DNA from: Ctena decussata
Taxonomy: Eukaryota > Mollusca > Bivalvia > Lucinida > Lucinidae
Assembly: GCA_963989385.1 (NCBI GenBank)
Contig: OZ022513.1
Location: 19,885,928-19,949,927 of the forward strand
DNA: 64,000 bases
Reading direction: 5' to 3'
The notes beneath the pieces are model-generated. The model made no database searches. It had not been told where the DNA came from and worked only from the letters and a program-made list of their open reading frames with translations. Made by a program: the position numbers and the translations under genes. Positions 9,611 through 21,151 of this stretch are shown here, one piece after another; within the stretch, counting starts at the first letter, position 1, and every line of letters begins with the position of its first letter.

Positions 9611-12600
9611 TATCAAACGAAAAAGAACCTTGGGACAATCAAAGGATCAAGACTGACAATCTCCAAGTAGACGACTGAGCCTAAACTGAGTAAGTGAATT
9701 ATTTTGTTTGTTCACTGTATTGAGTTCTGCTTGTGCCTATTGCTGACCAACAGAAGCAAATTAAGATGGGTTTATACGCTAAGGCCTCTTGTTTTGGGTT
9801 GTGTCGTTATTTTAATTTGGCTTGGCTAGTAATGATATCAGAGCTGAAACTTTAGGGATAAGATCTCTAAATTTGGTTTAAGGTACCTTTTGGAAAGACT
9901 CGCAACAGTGATTTGGTTTGTGTACTAAAATTCAGGTTGCTGAGTCTGAACTAATACGGAACGATTGATCGACTTTGCATTGGCAAACCTTTTAAAGTTT
10001 AAGTGTTGTTGAAATATGTGTTTACATTATTGTTAGAATAATATAGTAGTTTCATGACCGAGTTATAGAGCAACAATATTGGCTAAATTGGCACCTTCTT
10101 TGAAGGGTATAAATTTATTGTTGAATTTTGTTTGATATATGAAGAGCTTTGATCTTAGGCATTTTTGTTGTTTTCAAAATGTCAGTGTATAAGGTCACAA
10201 AGTGTTGGTAGATAATGTACTGGTTACACATATTTCAAGCTTAAATTAAAATTTGGTGAGCCTATTTCAGGTGAAAGTGTTTTATATGTATTTGCATAAT
10301 TGTTGGTGTTATATCGAAGTTTCTTGTTTTAGAAATGACTGAAAAAATAATCATGATATTTTATTGGTCATTTGACTGTTTTTTTGAAGAGCCGTGTTTA
10401 TATTGTAGGCATTTTTTGAGGTAAATGTCATTTTTATAAATCACAAAATTTATGAATAGGTTATAATTATGCAAATCATATCTTATGCTTAACGGCTTGG
10501 TTTTGTGTGTTTATCAAAAAGAGGAAAATGCCGTTGGTTCGGTTAATATCTATCATGTTTGTTAATAACATGAAGACCGTGGATTCGGTCGTGAATTTTA
10601 TGTTTGTTGTGTCGTGGATTTTATATCCATTGTGTTGTCGAAATTGGTGTCTGTTTTAACTATCTTCTGGTTGCAGTCTTATTCCCAAAGAAGCTTAAGC
10701 ATTGATTTTGTTAAGCAAGTTGTGATTTGCGAAAAAAAAAAAAAAAGTACTTTCTGGTATTTTTATTAAATAAATTGTGGTGTATGACTGTATTATTTAT
10801 AGGTCATAAGTGCACGAATTACAGAAATAAAGCAACAGTAATAAACTATTTTAATTGGGCGTTTTGAAGATTATAGTTTATTTAGGCATGTGCGTTTGTT
10901 ATAATTTTACGGTATTAAGATTTGTTGATTATTACAGAGAAAGATAAGTAATTAAATAATATAATTTGGTCTTCAAAAATAAAGTAGGCTGTGTTGGTTT
11001 AACTGATTCTTTTCGTTTTGTTGGTTGCTGTGTTTATTTTGATATTGTATATTACAGTAGCAGCTTAAGAAGTTCAAAAATAAATTGTTAGGTTTAAATA
11101 TTGACGTTAGGTTCATTTTCAATGTGTGGTAAACTCTATATTAACATGACACAAAAATGCAATGGCTGCATGTTCTGAGTAACATTTGACGAAAACAAGG
11201 TTAAGTTTACTTAAGAATAAAGGATAGTGGAGTGTGGGTTAATGAAATGTAATTGATACAGGGGCTGGTCTTGCCCGAGTTTACGTGTTGTTCAGGAATA
11301 TCTGTCCCATTCTGATCAATGTCTACACTGTAATGCTGGTGTCTCAATATATAGTGATATGTGCATAAATCTGCACTGTACCAATATTTAGATTCACTAT
11401 GGTAATATGTTTGGTCCGTGTCTACACTAACATTTTATGTCCCAATACTTAATGAGTTACGGTAATATAAATAGTTTGGGGCATCTCTGCGCTGTTGGCT
11501 TGATATTGTAATCTAATAAAGGTTAGGGTTAATAAACAATGATATGTGTTATAATAACAAATGTAACTACAACAATTTTGTCTGACAGTTAGAAAAATAA
11601 CCTTGGATGCATGAGAATACATATGTTAACTGACAGATTAAAGAAACCTTCTCGCCTATTTGTTTTTTAAAGTCTGCCAGAGGAGAATAGTCGGTTGAGT
11701 GACTTACCTTGGAGACTTAAGTCTGAAGATTTTCTTACAGTCCTTGATCATGAAAATAATCCACATACCGTCCCCTTTTCACAAGCATACAATGCTATAC
11801 CTGTCTTATCAGCAATATGGGCTGGCCTCGTATGAAGCTCCACATAGCATTCTTTTCTTTTCACAAGCATACAATGCTGTTCTTTTCTTGTTAGCACTCT
11901 CTCCTTCTTCGTCCCTGAGCATCATTAGTGTCTTATTTGTCTCTGAGCATAAGGTTTGAGAAAACAGTCTGATCTCATCCACACTTTAAGATCAGCATGT
12001 CTGTCTCAATACTAAGGAACACTGAGGTAGTATTTATTATTCCCTTTTTTCGAAGAGAAATTGTAAGCAATTTAATCCTATCTGAATAGTAACAATAATT
12101 ATTATCAAATTTGAAAGCGTGTGTAATAATAGCTAAATGCAACCGTAGGTAGATTGTTAGTCTGATTATTTGATGACCTTTTAAAAAGTACTGTACAAAC
12201 CATGTGACATTTAAAAAAAATAAACATTTCTTAATTCAGGAAGAAGAAATGAATAACAATAATGTTATGTTTTAACATGTATGCTATAATAGTGAATTTT
12301 ATGTAGATATGTCAGAGGCGTTAAAAGCAAACATTGGGACACTTTTAAGGGAATTTCAGGAAACTTGATGTTGATACAAAATGTATCTGTATAGTTTAAG
12401 TCTGAATAAAACTTCTGTTCTGTTCTGTATCTTGACCTGTTAGGTAATAAAATTATATTCAATGAATAAACGGTTTGATTAAAGTATCAGTTTAATAGTA
12501 CCGTAAAGACTGTAAGTAATATATCAATGTTCTGGTCTTAAAGTTATTGTGAGGGTCGTTAAACAAATAAAAGTTATGGAATAATGACTCAACCATGAAT

Positions 12601-13198
12601 ATGTATTTGTTGTCTTGAAAGTAAATGTTGAAAAATTTAGCATTGTTAATGCTATGCTTTGTGGTTTTCGAATAGAAAATGCATAAAGAGAGTTTCTATC
12701 TGTCTCTGCTTAGAGCTATTTCCTTTATTAGATAATAATGACCAGTTAAAGATTGAAAAGACATTTAACCCCAGCATTTTCTAATGAATGAAATAAAACC
12801 AAAATTAATTGCCCAATATAAAACTGAGAAAAGCATTACCGATTTTAATGTACAAAACAAATAATAATTTGCACGCAATTACATTAGGTTTTTCCAATTG
12901 TATGTCAAAAAAAAAAAGAAAAAAAAAGAAACTTACGTTTGAAATTATGATTAAAATGGTATTTGAGTTGAGTCTGATTTTTAGTTGATTATGTCATCTT
13001 GTGTTTGGCCTTTGTTGAGTTACTTATGGAAAACAATATCTTGGTGGGTTTATTGTATAGACAATCTGGTTATAGTTTATTTTCCTGAATATTGAAACTT
13101 AGGAAGTTTTGGTTAGCTAAGCAAGGCAGACTGAATACTGTGGATGAATGTTTGATTTCACTTGTAAGGGGCAGGTGTCAGTTTGAAACTGAAAAGCG
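9611..13198. other. Non-coding interior of the LTR element
   Basis: AT-rich sequence of about 3.6 kb with poly-A runs (10731-10746, 12906-12930). No frame longer than 86 codons and no recognisable retroviral motif on either strand. Confidence 0.6.
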
Positions 13199-13327
13199 AT
13201 GGTACGCCGAAAGGAAGATGTTACTTCCAAACCTGCTGTGAAAACAAAAAGGAAAAGTGCTGCGCAGCGTAGAAAAGTAAACTGTTGTCAGGATCATGGT
13301 GTCCTGTATTGGACTCAAACCATTTAA
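13199..13327 (+). CDS. Small basic ORF in the LTR element
   Basis: A 42-codon ATG frame beginning MVRRKEDVTSKPAVKTKRKS, very rich in Lys/Arg with a nuclear-localisation-like cluster, then CC and an aromatic tail before TAA. It is the one interior stretch whose composition looks protein-coding, about 670 bp before the 3' LTR. It could be a gag remnant, a captured exon or chance. An AAAAGTAAAC near its middle could be a splice donor. Confidence 0.25.
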   Translation: MVRRKEDVTSKPAVKTKRKSAAQRRKVNCCQDHGVLYWTQTI

Positions 13328-13589
13328 GGAAGATAGTGATATATCTAGAGTCCGTGTGTTGTTATCGAGTTATTACAGCGAAAAGTCTAACGTCATCATT
13401 ATTATACAAGTGTGTCACTTGTAGGAGAATACACTACTGTGTAGTGTATGAACACTGTATGTAATACAGAGAGTGTTTGAAGAATACGTGTCAACATGAA
13501 ACTTTTATGATGTTTGAGTGAACATTAACATTTTATCAGTTTATTATTTTAGTGACATTGTCCTTGTCAGCTGATGGCATAGTTATATG

Positions 13590-13785
13590 TCATCTGGTAC
13601 AACAGATGGGTGACATGACTGCTTTCATGTTCACCTGGTACAAACAATAGTCAACATGGTTCTATTGGTACAACAGACGGATGATAATCATATCATCTGG
13701 TACAACAGATGGGTGACATAATTGCTTACATTGTTCACCTGGTACAACAATAGTCAGCATGATTCTGTTGGTACAACGACATTCG
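13590..13785. repeat. 103-bp tandem duplication in the LTR element
   Basis: CATCTGGTACAACAGATGGG occurs at 13591 and 13694, followed each time by TGACAT, then GTTCACCTGGTACAA and CAATAGTCA. There are about 1.9 copies. The CATCTGGTACAACAGATG part is itself an imperfect palindrome. Confidence 0.75.
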
Positions 13786-13998
13786 AAACATCATGAATAA
13801 CAATTAACTTTACATTATATATAAACATTATATAAACTCATTGTGTGTGTTTATCATTTTAATTAGTTCGTGAAAGAAATAGTGAAGAGTTTTAAATTAA
13901 TAATTATATTTATATGTCGGATAAAATCATTCTTAGTAGCGTTCATTCTTTTTGAAAACTTCATTTGAAGATGAATTTTTCAACTGGCAATGGGCGTG

Positions 13999-14819
13999 TG
14001 TTACAAAGCAGGGCTTTGAATGATTTTATAATGATTGATTTAATGAGTTCATAATTTAAATTTGTTGAATTATGCTTCTTTATTTAAAATCATTAGGATT
14101 TAAGATTTTGTAGAAAACTGTTAAAATGTACTATTAAAATGTACTGTTAAATATACTAAATAATAACGCAATAATGAAGGGTCACTGCACTGGTCAGGTG
14201 ATTGGTAAATTTAGTATTTCCAATGACATATGCATAAATAAGCCTTTCATTGTTGACTTATTATAGACAGTTTTAGGAAATATTTATAGAGATAACATAT
14301 TTTCAACTGATTTTATATACTATCTGTCAATTTTTGATGATTGTACTTAAATATATTGTAGGGGTGACACTGCACCTGGTGGGTCACATGACTAAAAGTA
14401 CAGCTTTTGCGATGGAATTGAGATATATTGGTTGTTCAGGTGATTAACCAATATAATTTCATCCAATGGCTGTAGGGTTCAGGATTGAAGTCGTTTTTGG
14501 TGACCTGGTTGGGATGATGACTAAGGGTTTATTACGTTGTTCATGCCATTGCATCATTCCAACTAGGTATAAAATAATAGAAATTCAGAAGGACTGGTAA
14601 TATGCGTTTTGCTTGCTATCGCGCGGATATACTGTCCGTTAGAAACGACATATTCGACCTTTGGACTCTCATCTTTAACTTTTAGGAAACATTTCGGAAA
14701 CAAAAAAGCCAAATTCAGAAAGTAAAATTTTAAAGACAAAAAGTTCTAAATTAACTTTAATAAATTCTATACGATCACTATTAAAAGACTTTATTGTTTC
14801 TTTTAATTACTTCGGTACA
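13999..14819 (+). repeat. Right (3') LTR
   Basis: Nearly identical to the left LTR. It ends TTCGGTACA and is followed by CCAC (14820-14823), then the fucosyltransferase exon. Confidence 0.85.
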
Positions 14820-15663
14820 CCACCTCGAACAACCTGCAGTATATCATATTTGTAATTTTCAAAGAATTTTTCTGTTATGTATTCTAGACAAAAATTATTC
14901 TCGAAGTCTAGATAGTAGCGATATGTGGAGTTTAGTATGTCAAAACAGTTATCATGATGGTATCTTAAGCCACAACTCCATTTGCGGCCACATTTTCCCA
15001 GAATATCAAGTGTAATATAGTTTTCAAGAATTCTTGCATATGTCAGCCGCTGTGAACTTGTAGGACAATGACTGGCTATCCAAACGGCATCTTTAGATTT
15101 GCTTCTCGCAATTTCTAAATAGTCTCTCTTGGGTCTGGTGGCTGTTGACAGACGTCGTAGCTTGCCATATGGTAGATGTATATCAGAAAGTTCCGAATAC
15201 GTCATGGTCCAATTAAAGTTGTTTCTATAGAAAGGTGAAGGCCATTTGTACCGTTCTGCCGCCTCGTGCTGTATCAGAATCCACACTTGACCCTGTGGCC
15301 TCTGGTCAATCGGATATTGTAGTGCAGTCCACAGATGATGCCATAGGTGAAATATCACTGCGTCACTTTTGTTTAATTCCGCTTGATTGAATGTCATTTC
15401 ACAGTCGTTTACTTTGCACTTTTGAAAATAAGAAATATTCAAAATGTTTCTATTAATTTGAAACATGGCCGGGTCGTAAAAGAGAATTTGTTTTAATGGT
15501 TTATTTGTGTTCGCCGCTTCTTCTGTGCGAGAACTGTTAGCTTGAGCAACAATTTCTTGCCATCTTGGCATAGTTACTTGTGCTGGCTGGTAAAATTTGA
15601 TTTCATATAGGCCTATGTCTACAACTATCCGGAAAAGTCCACAGAAAACAAGACTCAAAAGTC

Positions 15664-16059
15664 CTGGAATGAAACCATAACATACTCTTCGCCAAAAGTT
15701 CAGCGCAGCTTTATGGTATATGTAACACGGCTGTTAGAAATCATAACAGTTTTAATTCTTACTTTCAATATAAAGATAGAGGCATTCTATCATCAACATC
15801 AAAGCAAGGGTTAACCATTGCAGAAACCACCAAAGTACGATTTTGAGTATGCACTGCACAAGGCAAACGCAGAAATTAATGTCCTCGAAATGCACAGGAG
15901 AGAAAATTATGATTCATTTTATTGGTTTATACGTACCCGCCAGAAACGTTTTGGATAACAAAACGTTTATACATATATTGGTGTAACAGACAAAACACTC
16001 ACAGTGCATTACAAATAATCTTTTCTACGATCATTTTCCCCCATCCACTGATTCAAGAA
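15664..16059. other. Upstream/intronic sequence of the split fucosyltransferase
   Basis: The minus-strand frame remains open to about 15735 but contains no ATG, and the acceptor at about 15664 makes this probably intron. No further exon is recognised. Confidence 0.4.
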
Positions 16060-16227
16060 GGGCAGTTGTCAGTTACTGGTGAAAGTATGGACACTTAGTA
16101 CTGGTTAACCGCTTAAGAGGTCTAAGCCTGCCCAGGAATAGTGTGGTTAGGTTAACTGACCGTCCCGACATGACCATAGCTGTTTACCGTGGACGTAAAG
16201 CAACAACACAACAACAACAACAACAAG
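16060..16227 (+). repeat. Retroposon 3' end with (CAA)n tail
   Basis: The sequence ends CGTGGACGTAAAGCAACAACA followed by uninterrupted CAA repeats to about 16227. A unique body running into a simple-repeat tail is how many LINE or SINE 3' ends look. Only this terminal piece is seen. An open frame ending in Gln runs through the tail and is not a gene. Confidence 0.45.
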
Positions 16228-16544
16228 CATTACAAATACTTTTTTTCCCAAAATATGCATTTTTAACGTTTACGTGTGTATTCTCTTTGTGCAGTTGTTA
16301 CTCAAACTCAGTTCAGACTAGGAGTTTTTGTAAAGGTGTTGACGATAGAATTCACTTTTACCTCCACAGAAAGTTAGAGTCGGTAATAATCTTGTTAAAC
16401 TTAGTATAACACTATGCTAAATATTTTGGCGAAGAGTATATATTCCTACTTAAAATATTTTGATACTGAGACAATTTTGTATGAACTATTTTTTTGTAAA
16501 GGACTCGATCACCTCCTAATTAGGAAACGTCCAAACGGGCCCAT

Positions 16545-17095
16545 CCTGTCATGACCTGTTCTGCATATCTGTGAAGTATCATGAAAATATTTCAAAGGGT
16601 ATTCAAGTTACGGAGCGGACACCTAAAACCACCAAGGGGAATAGTAAGAAAGCAAGAGTTGTCATTCTTATTTGCGACACATTGTCATGGCCTGTTTATC
16701 ATAAAAATATTTCAAAGGGAATTTAAGTTATGGAGCAAACACAAAATCACACCTAAAACCATCAAGTGGAAATAACTCAAAAAACAAGAAAGCAAGAGTT
16801 GTCATTCTTGTTTGAGACACATTGTCATGACCTGTTCTACATATCTATGAAGTATCATGAAAATATTTCAAAAGGTAGTCAAGTTATAGAGCAGACACGA
16901 AATCACACCTAAAACCATCAAGAGAAAATAACTCTAAAACAAGAAAGCAAAAGTTGTCATTCTTGTTCGCAACACATTGTCATGACCTGTTCTTCATATC
17001 TGTGAAATATCATGAAAAGATTTCAAAGGGTATTCAAGATATAGAGCGGACAAGAAAATGTTTACGGAAGGACAGACGGACGGACAGTAACAAGC
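16545..17095. repeat. Tandem repeat of about 145-165 bp, three to four units
   Basis: The words TGTCATGACCTGTTC, AAATATTTCAAA and AAGCAAGAGTTGTCATTC recur around 16550, 16685, 16825 and 16980. The block ends in GGACAGACGGACGGACAG. Confidence 0.7.
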
Positions 17096-17790
17096 GTAAG
17101 TAGTATTGTGACGTAACGTCAACGTTGTTTCAAACGTCAGTCGGTAACATGTTCAAAATGGCGACACCCTCGACATTGTTTGTGTGAAGCATTGACACTT
17201 TTGGAGTTTTTTTCCGACTTTAAGACATGGAAACAGATAGTGATGGACGTATAAAGAATACAATTCTTTGAGGAAACCCATTGCTATGAAAAATAATGCA
17301 TAAAGTACAGAATCGCCGAGTCAGGCTTATCGCATTTCATTGAGCGAGTAGTAATACACAGAATTCAAGCTCGTGTGAGCTGTCCCAGCCCATGACAGAA
17401 TTTTCCAGCACCGCTAAAAATAGATCAAACTCTGTCTCGTAGGTAAGAAACAAATTTCTATCCCTAGCAAAAAACACGGATATCCTTATCTGGGATGCAA
17501 GTAGCAATTTTATAGACCCACAAAGATGAGAGAGACGTGTCTAGGTGCGCGGAAGCAATGAAATCTGACTTTCCCCTGTTTGCAGATTCAACCAGCAATA
17601 CAACCTAAATGACACGACAGAGCTCCAAATGAGTCAGGGTTTTGAAACTCATTCTCAAATAATTTTTCTTATTTCTCAACAAAACATATGTTTTGTCTCT
17701 CATTAGAACCGTATCCTTAAGAACATATACATTTATGGAGAAATTTGGAAAATTATCCCTAATTTATAAAACTATTCCTATCATATCCTC
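17096..17790. other. Intergenic, nothing recognised
   Basis: It contains a TGACGTAACGTCAACG palindrome-like segment near 17109 and an ATGGCGACACCC start at about 17158 whose frame closes after nine codons. No gene is supported. Confidence 0.4.
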
Positions 17791-18756
17791 TTATCTGGGG
17801 CCCTGAGGCACAAGAAGGAATTGGTTAAAACGTTATCTGATGCCCTGAGGCACAAGAAGGAATTGGTTAAAACGTTATCTGAGGCCCTGAGGCACAAGAA
17901 GGAATTGGTTAAAACGTTATCTGAGGCCCTGAGGCACAAGAAGGAATTGGTTAAAACGTTATCCGAGGCCCTGATGCACAAGTAGGAATTGGTTAAAACG
18001 TTATCTGAGGCCCTGAGGCACAAGTAGGAATTGGTTAAAACGTTATCTGAGGCCCTGAGGCACAAGAAGGAATTGGTTAAAACGTTATCTGAGGCCCTGA
18101 GGCACAAGAAGGAATTGGTTAAAACGTTATCTGAGGCCCTGAGGCACAAGAAGAAATTGGTTAAAACGTTATCTTAGGCCCTGAGGCACAAGAAGGAATT
18201 GGTTAAAACGTTATCTGAGGCCCTGAGGCACAAGAAGGAATTGGTTAAAACGCTATCTGAGGCCCTGAGGCACAAGAAGGAATTGGTTAAAACGTTATCT
18301 GAGGCCCTGAGGCACAAGAAGGAATTGGTTAAAACGTTATCTGAGGCCCTGAGGCACAAGAAGGAATTGGTTAAAACGTTATCTGAGGCCCTGAGGCACA
18401 AGAAGGAATTGGTTAAAACGTTATCTGAGGCCCTGAGGCACAAGTAGGAATTGGTTAAAACGTTATCTGAGGCCCTGAGGCACAAGAAGGAATTGGTTAA
18501 AACGTTATCTGAGGCCCTGAGGCACAAGTAGGAATTGGTTAAAACGTTATCTGAGGCCCTGAGGCACAAGAAGGAATTGGTTAAAACGCTATCTGAGGCC
18601 CTGAGGCACAAGAAGGAATTGGTTAAAACGTTATCTGAGGCCCTGAGGCACAAGTAGGAATTGGTTAAAACGTTATCTGAGGCCCTGAGGCACAAGAAGG
18701 AATTGGTTAAAACGTTATCTGAGGCCCTGAGGCACAAGAAGGAATTGGTAAAAACG
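17791..18756. repeat. Minisatellite, 23 x 42 bp without indels
   Basis: Every unit starts TTATCTGAGGCCCTGAGG at exact 42-base steps from 17791 to 18715; differences between units are single substitutions. As 42 is divisible by 3, both strands stay open for long stretches: plus encodes repeats of VKTLSEALRHKKEL, minus repeats of CLRASDNVLTNSFL. Five units carry AAGTAG and one carries TCTTAG on the plus strand; the unit at 18169 also stops the minus frame. Neither strand is open throughout and no start or splice context is evident, so I read it as non-coding. It lies between the two fucosyltransferase copies. Confidence 0.9.
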
Positions 18757-19004
18757 ACATTAAAAAAATGTAAACTAGATATCTTATTAACTTTCATTCA
18801 TTTACTGTAAAACAATGGCATACGTAACAGGACTTGACATTTTTATATTAAATCATTCCCTTACATTTTAGGAATTATATTTTGGAACGGTTTAAGTGAT
18901 TTATTACAATAATTTCAACTTTTGGGGTATCACTGTAATGGTTTCAGTATGATGCAAAAACTAACGTTTTTGGTCGATATTAATCTCTCCACCATACCAT
19001 AATT

Positions 19005-19240
19005 GAGCCGCGACACGAGAAAAACAACAAAGTGGCTGTTCGCCCAGCGAAGACTCAGATAAGTCTAGGCATCCGCCTAGTCTGATCAGAGTCTTCGCTG
19101 TCCGCATGAAGGTAGATTAGACCCTTAGCTACCCTGTCAGCGCAAAGCAAAGATTTTGATCAGACTGGGCGGATGCCCAGACTGATCTGATTCTGCGCTG
19201 GGCGCAAAACCACATTGTTGGTTTCGTCGTGTCGCGGCTC
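19005..19240. repeat. Fold-back MITE family A, copy 9
   Basis: Full-length, GAGCCGCGACACGAG to TCGTGTCGCGGCTC. It lies only 20 bp beyond the stop codon of the intact fucosyltransferase, so the transcript 3' UTR probably contains this hairpin. Confidence 0.85.
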
Positions 19241-19260
19241 ATTTATCTTAATTTGCTTGG

Positions 19261-20399
19261 TTAATTAAAGCACGGTTCATTTGTCTTAATCCACTGAAAC
19301 ACGTCATCATAGACAGACCTATAGTTATCGATATTGTGCAACCGTTTGCATATTTCACACATACATTGTTGGAATAAATCTGAGTACGCAATTGGCTTGT
19401 ATTCGTCCTTTGTTTCTAACATTTTAGCATATCTTGAAGTATCTCTGCTGAGCATTTTCAGATAATTTCCAAGCTCATCTCCACTGTTAAAATCACTGGC
19501 ACTAATATAGGCGTCGTGGCTGATGTTTATTGGCCTCGTTTTGGGATCCCCACCTCGAACAACCTGCAGTATATCATATTTGTAATTTTCAAAGAATTTT
19601 TCTGTTATGTAATCAAGACAAAAATTATTCTCGAAGGCTAAATAGTAGCGATATGTGGAGTTTAGTATGTCGAAACAGTTATCGAGGGCATGGTCGTGCC
19701 TTGAGCCACAAGTCCAATTGCGACCACATCGCCCCAGTATGTCAAGGGTTATATAATGTTCAAGAATTCTTGCATATCTGAGTCTATGTGAATTTGTAAA
19801 ACAATGACTTACTATCCATAATGCGTCTTTAGATTTACTTTTCGCAATCTGTAAATAGTCTCTCTTGGGTTTATTTGTAGCTGACCGGCGTCTCAGTTTG
19901 CCATAGGGTAGAAATATATCAGAACGCTCGGAGTATGTCATGGTCCAGTTAAAGCTATTTTTATAGAAAGGTGAAGGTCGTTTATACCGGATATAACTTT
20001 GTGTCGCCTCATGCTGTATCATAATCCACACCTGGTCTTGTGGTCGGTGGAATTTTGGGTATTTCCGAACGAGCCACAAATGAAATATTACTGCATCACT
20101 GACGTTTGCTTCTGTTGTATTGAACGTCATTATGCAGTCGTTTACTTCACAGTTTTGAAAGTAAGAAATATTCAGAATGTTCCTAACTGCGTGAAACATG
20201 GCCGGATCGTAAAAGAGAATTCGCTTTTGCACAAAATGTATTTTATTTTTTATTGGTACTACGCGTTCCGTCCTTGAACTGTTAGTTTGAACATTTATTT
20301 CTCCCCATCTCGGTGGTGCTACACGTACCGCTTCGTAAACTGTGGTATCATATAAGTCTTTAACTGCCAGGAAAATTCCAGAGAAAACGAGACTAAGTC
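19261..20399 (-). CDS. GT10 (alpha-1,3-type) fucosyltransferase, catalytic exon
   Basis: It transfers fucose from GDP-fucose to glycan acceptors; family members are type II Golgi membrane proteins. The exon runs from a probable acceptor, TCTCATTGCAG, at about 20400 to TAA at 19261 (about 379 codons). It opens with a hydrophobic stretch (GLSLVFSGIFLAV) suited to a signal anchor, then a Ser/Asn-rich stem, then the catalytic domain from about RILFYDPAMF. Family motifs in order: FNWTMTYSERSDIFLPYG, YYLAFENNFCLDYITEKFF (donor-site signature) and VVRGG...DAYISASDF; several NxT/NxS sites are present. The C-terminus carries CMCEICKRLHN. The acceptor is conserved at the same codon in the split copy 3.6 kb away. 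The frame extends upstream of the acceptor without an ATG, so the initiator lies in an unidentified 5' exon. Acceptor specificity (Lewis, core or other) cannot be told from sequence alone. Confidence 0.88.
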
Positions 20400-20656
20400 C
20401 TGCAATGAGAACGTTGATATTTATTGACAGTCCCTGTTGTGTAAACTCTTTGGGTGAAGGTACTCTGCATATATTAAGAAGTTATTTCCCCTGATAGTTG
20501 GTACTGCTGAAGAACCACTGTTCGTAAGTTTTTAAAATTTTATATAGACTTGGGTGACTATAAAAACTGAGCAGACCCGTACTGTCTATTTTTTTCGGTA
20601 AAAAATGTACATTTTTGACTTAACTCCCCTTTGTCGACAATAAAATGATTTTTTAC
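20400..20656. other. Probable intron/upstream of the intact fucosyltransferase
   Basis: The minus-strand frame stays open to a TAA near 20490 without an ATG. CTCATTGCAG at 20400-20409 is a good 3' splice site; a second, weaker candidate, TATATGCAG, is at about 20465-20473. No 5' exon is recognised. Confidence 0.4.
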
Positions 20657-21080
20657 GGGCGCGTTTACACGAGCAAAGTTTCTATGTCACAGAAACTTTA
20701 ACAAAGAAAGTATGACAAACATTTTGCGTTTACATGGAGCAAATTATTTGTTGAAGAAAATGTGCCATAGAATCTTTGTCACATAAACTTTGGCAATGAC
20801 ATATTTGCTGCAGTGTTCACACGACCAAATATTATTCGTCAAAGTTACCTGCAGCGATGAAACAAAATCTTTGTCACGTTTTCCACGCTTGTAGCAATGT
20901 TCTTTGTTACATAATCTTTAGCAAAGTTCTCCGTTTACACGGACAAATTTAATTTATCAAAGTAACTTTAACATATTTATTTGTCAAAGAAACATTGTCA
21001 TATTTTGGCATTTACACGAGCAAATTTTTCTGTGACAAACCTACTTTGTCATAGAAACTTTGGTCGTGTAAACGCGCCCT
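20657..21080. repeat. Fold-back element, GGGCGCGTTTACACGAG termini
   Basis: GGGCGCGTTTACACGAGCAA opens it and GTCGTGTAAACGCGCCCT closes it; AAAGTTTCTATGTCA pairs with TGTCATAGAAACTTT. Several internal half-copies of ACACGA(G/C)CAAA and CTTTGTCA occur. It is related to the element at 1160-1643. Confidence 0.8.
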
Positions 21081-21151
21081 AACACTATGTCAAATGAAGT
21101 ATTTCAGCTAGGGAAACAATATTCGTCCAACCGTTTTATGACGACATATTT

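Larger units (their letters stand above)
8761..14819 (+). mobile_element. LARD-like non-autonomous LTR retrotransposon, 6.06 kb
   Basis: Two 821-bp direct repeats (8761-9581 and 13999-14819) bound a 4.4-kb interior. They start TGTTACAAAG and end GGTA(T)CA, and are flanked by the 4-bp duplication CCAC. They differ by one substitution (A/G in ATATTCRACC), one extra A and one missing T, so the insertion is recent. No frame in the interior exceeds about 86 codons and no gag, protease, reverse transcriptase, RNase H or integrase motif is visible, which fits a large retrotransposon derivative mobilised in trans. The TATA and AATAAA signals and the candidate primer site are on the plus strand, antisense to the interrupted gene. 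Superfamily (BEL/Pao or Ty3) cannot be decided. Confidence 0.85.
8456..15663 (-). pseudogene. GT10 fucosyltransferase gene split by an LTR element
   Basis: The catalytic exon of an alpha-1,3-type (GT10) fucosyltransferase is read on the minus strand from about 15663 to 14820 and resumes at 8760 down to a TAG stop at 8456. The first part carries the family motifs FNWTMTYSELSDIHLPYG and YYLDFENNFCLEYITEKFF and stops inside VVRGG; the second part continues in frame with GDPKTRPINISHDAY to the C-terminus. The two pieces align end to end with the intact neighbour at 19261-20399, and neither has another stop or frameshift, so the 6.06-kb LTR insertion is the only visible lesion. Read-through would add only Val-Pro-Lys before a stop. 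The exon probably begins after the acceptor TTTCATTCCAG at about 15664; the initiator exon is not identified. A truncated protein would lack the C-terminal part of the catalytic domain and is probably inactive. Confidence 0.85.

Noticed and set aside
9371..9670. 99-codon frame across the 5' LTR boundary
   Set aside because: It spans U5 and the primer site, has no motif, and is not matched in the interior.
16143..16409. Polyglutamine protein (QQQQQQ)
   Set aside because: The glutamines come from a CAA simple-repeat tail of a retroposon.
17781..18797. Repetitive secreted or coiled-coil protein encoded by the 42-bp repeats
   Set aside because: Both strands are open simply because the unit is a multiple of three without indels. 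Stops fall in several plus-strand units and one minus-strand unit, and there is no start, signal peptide or splice context.
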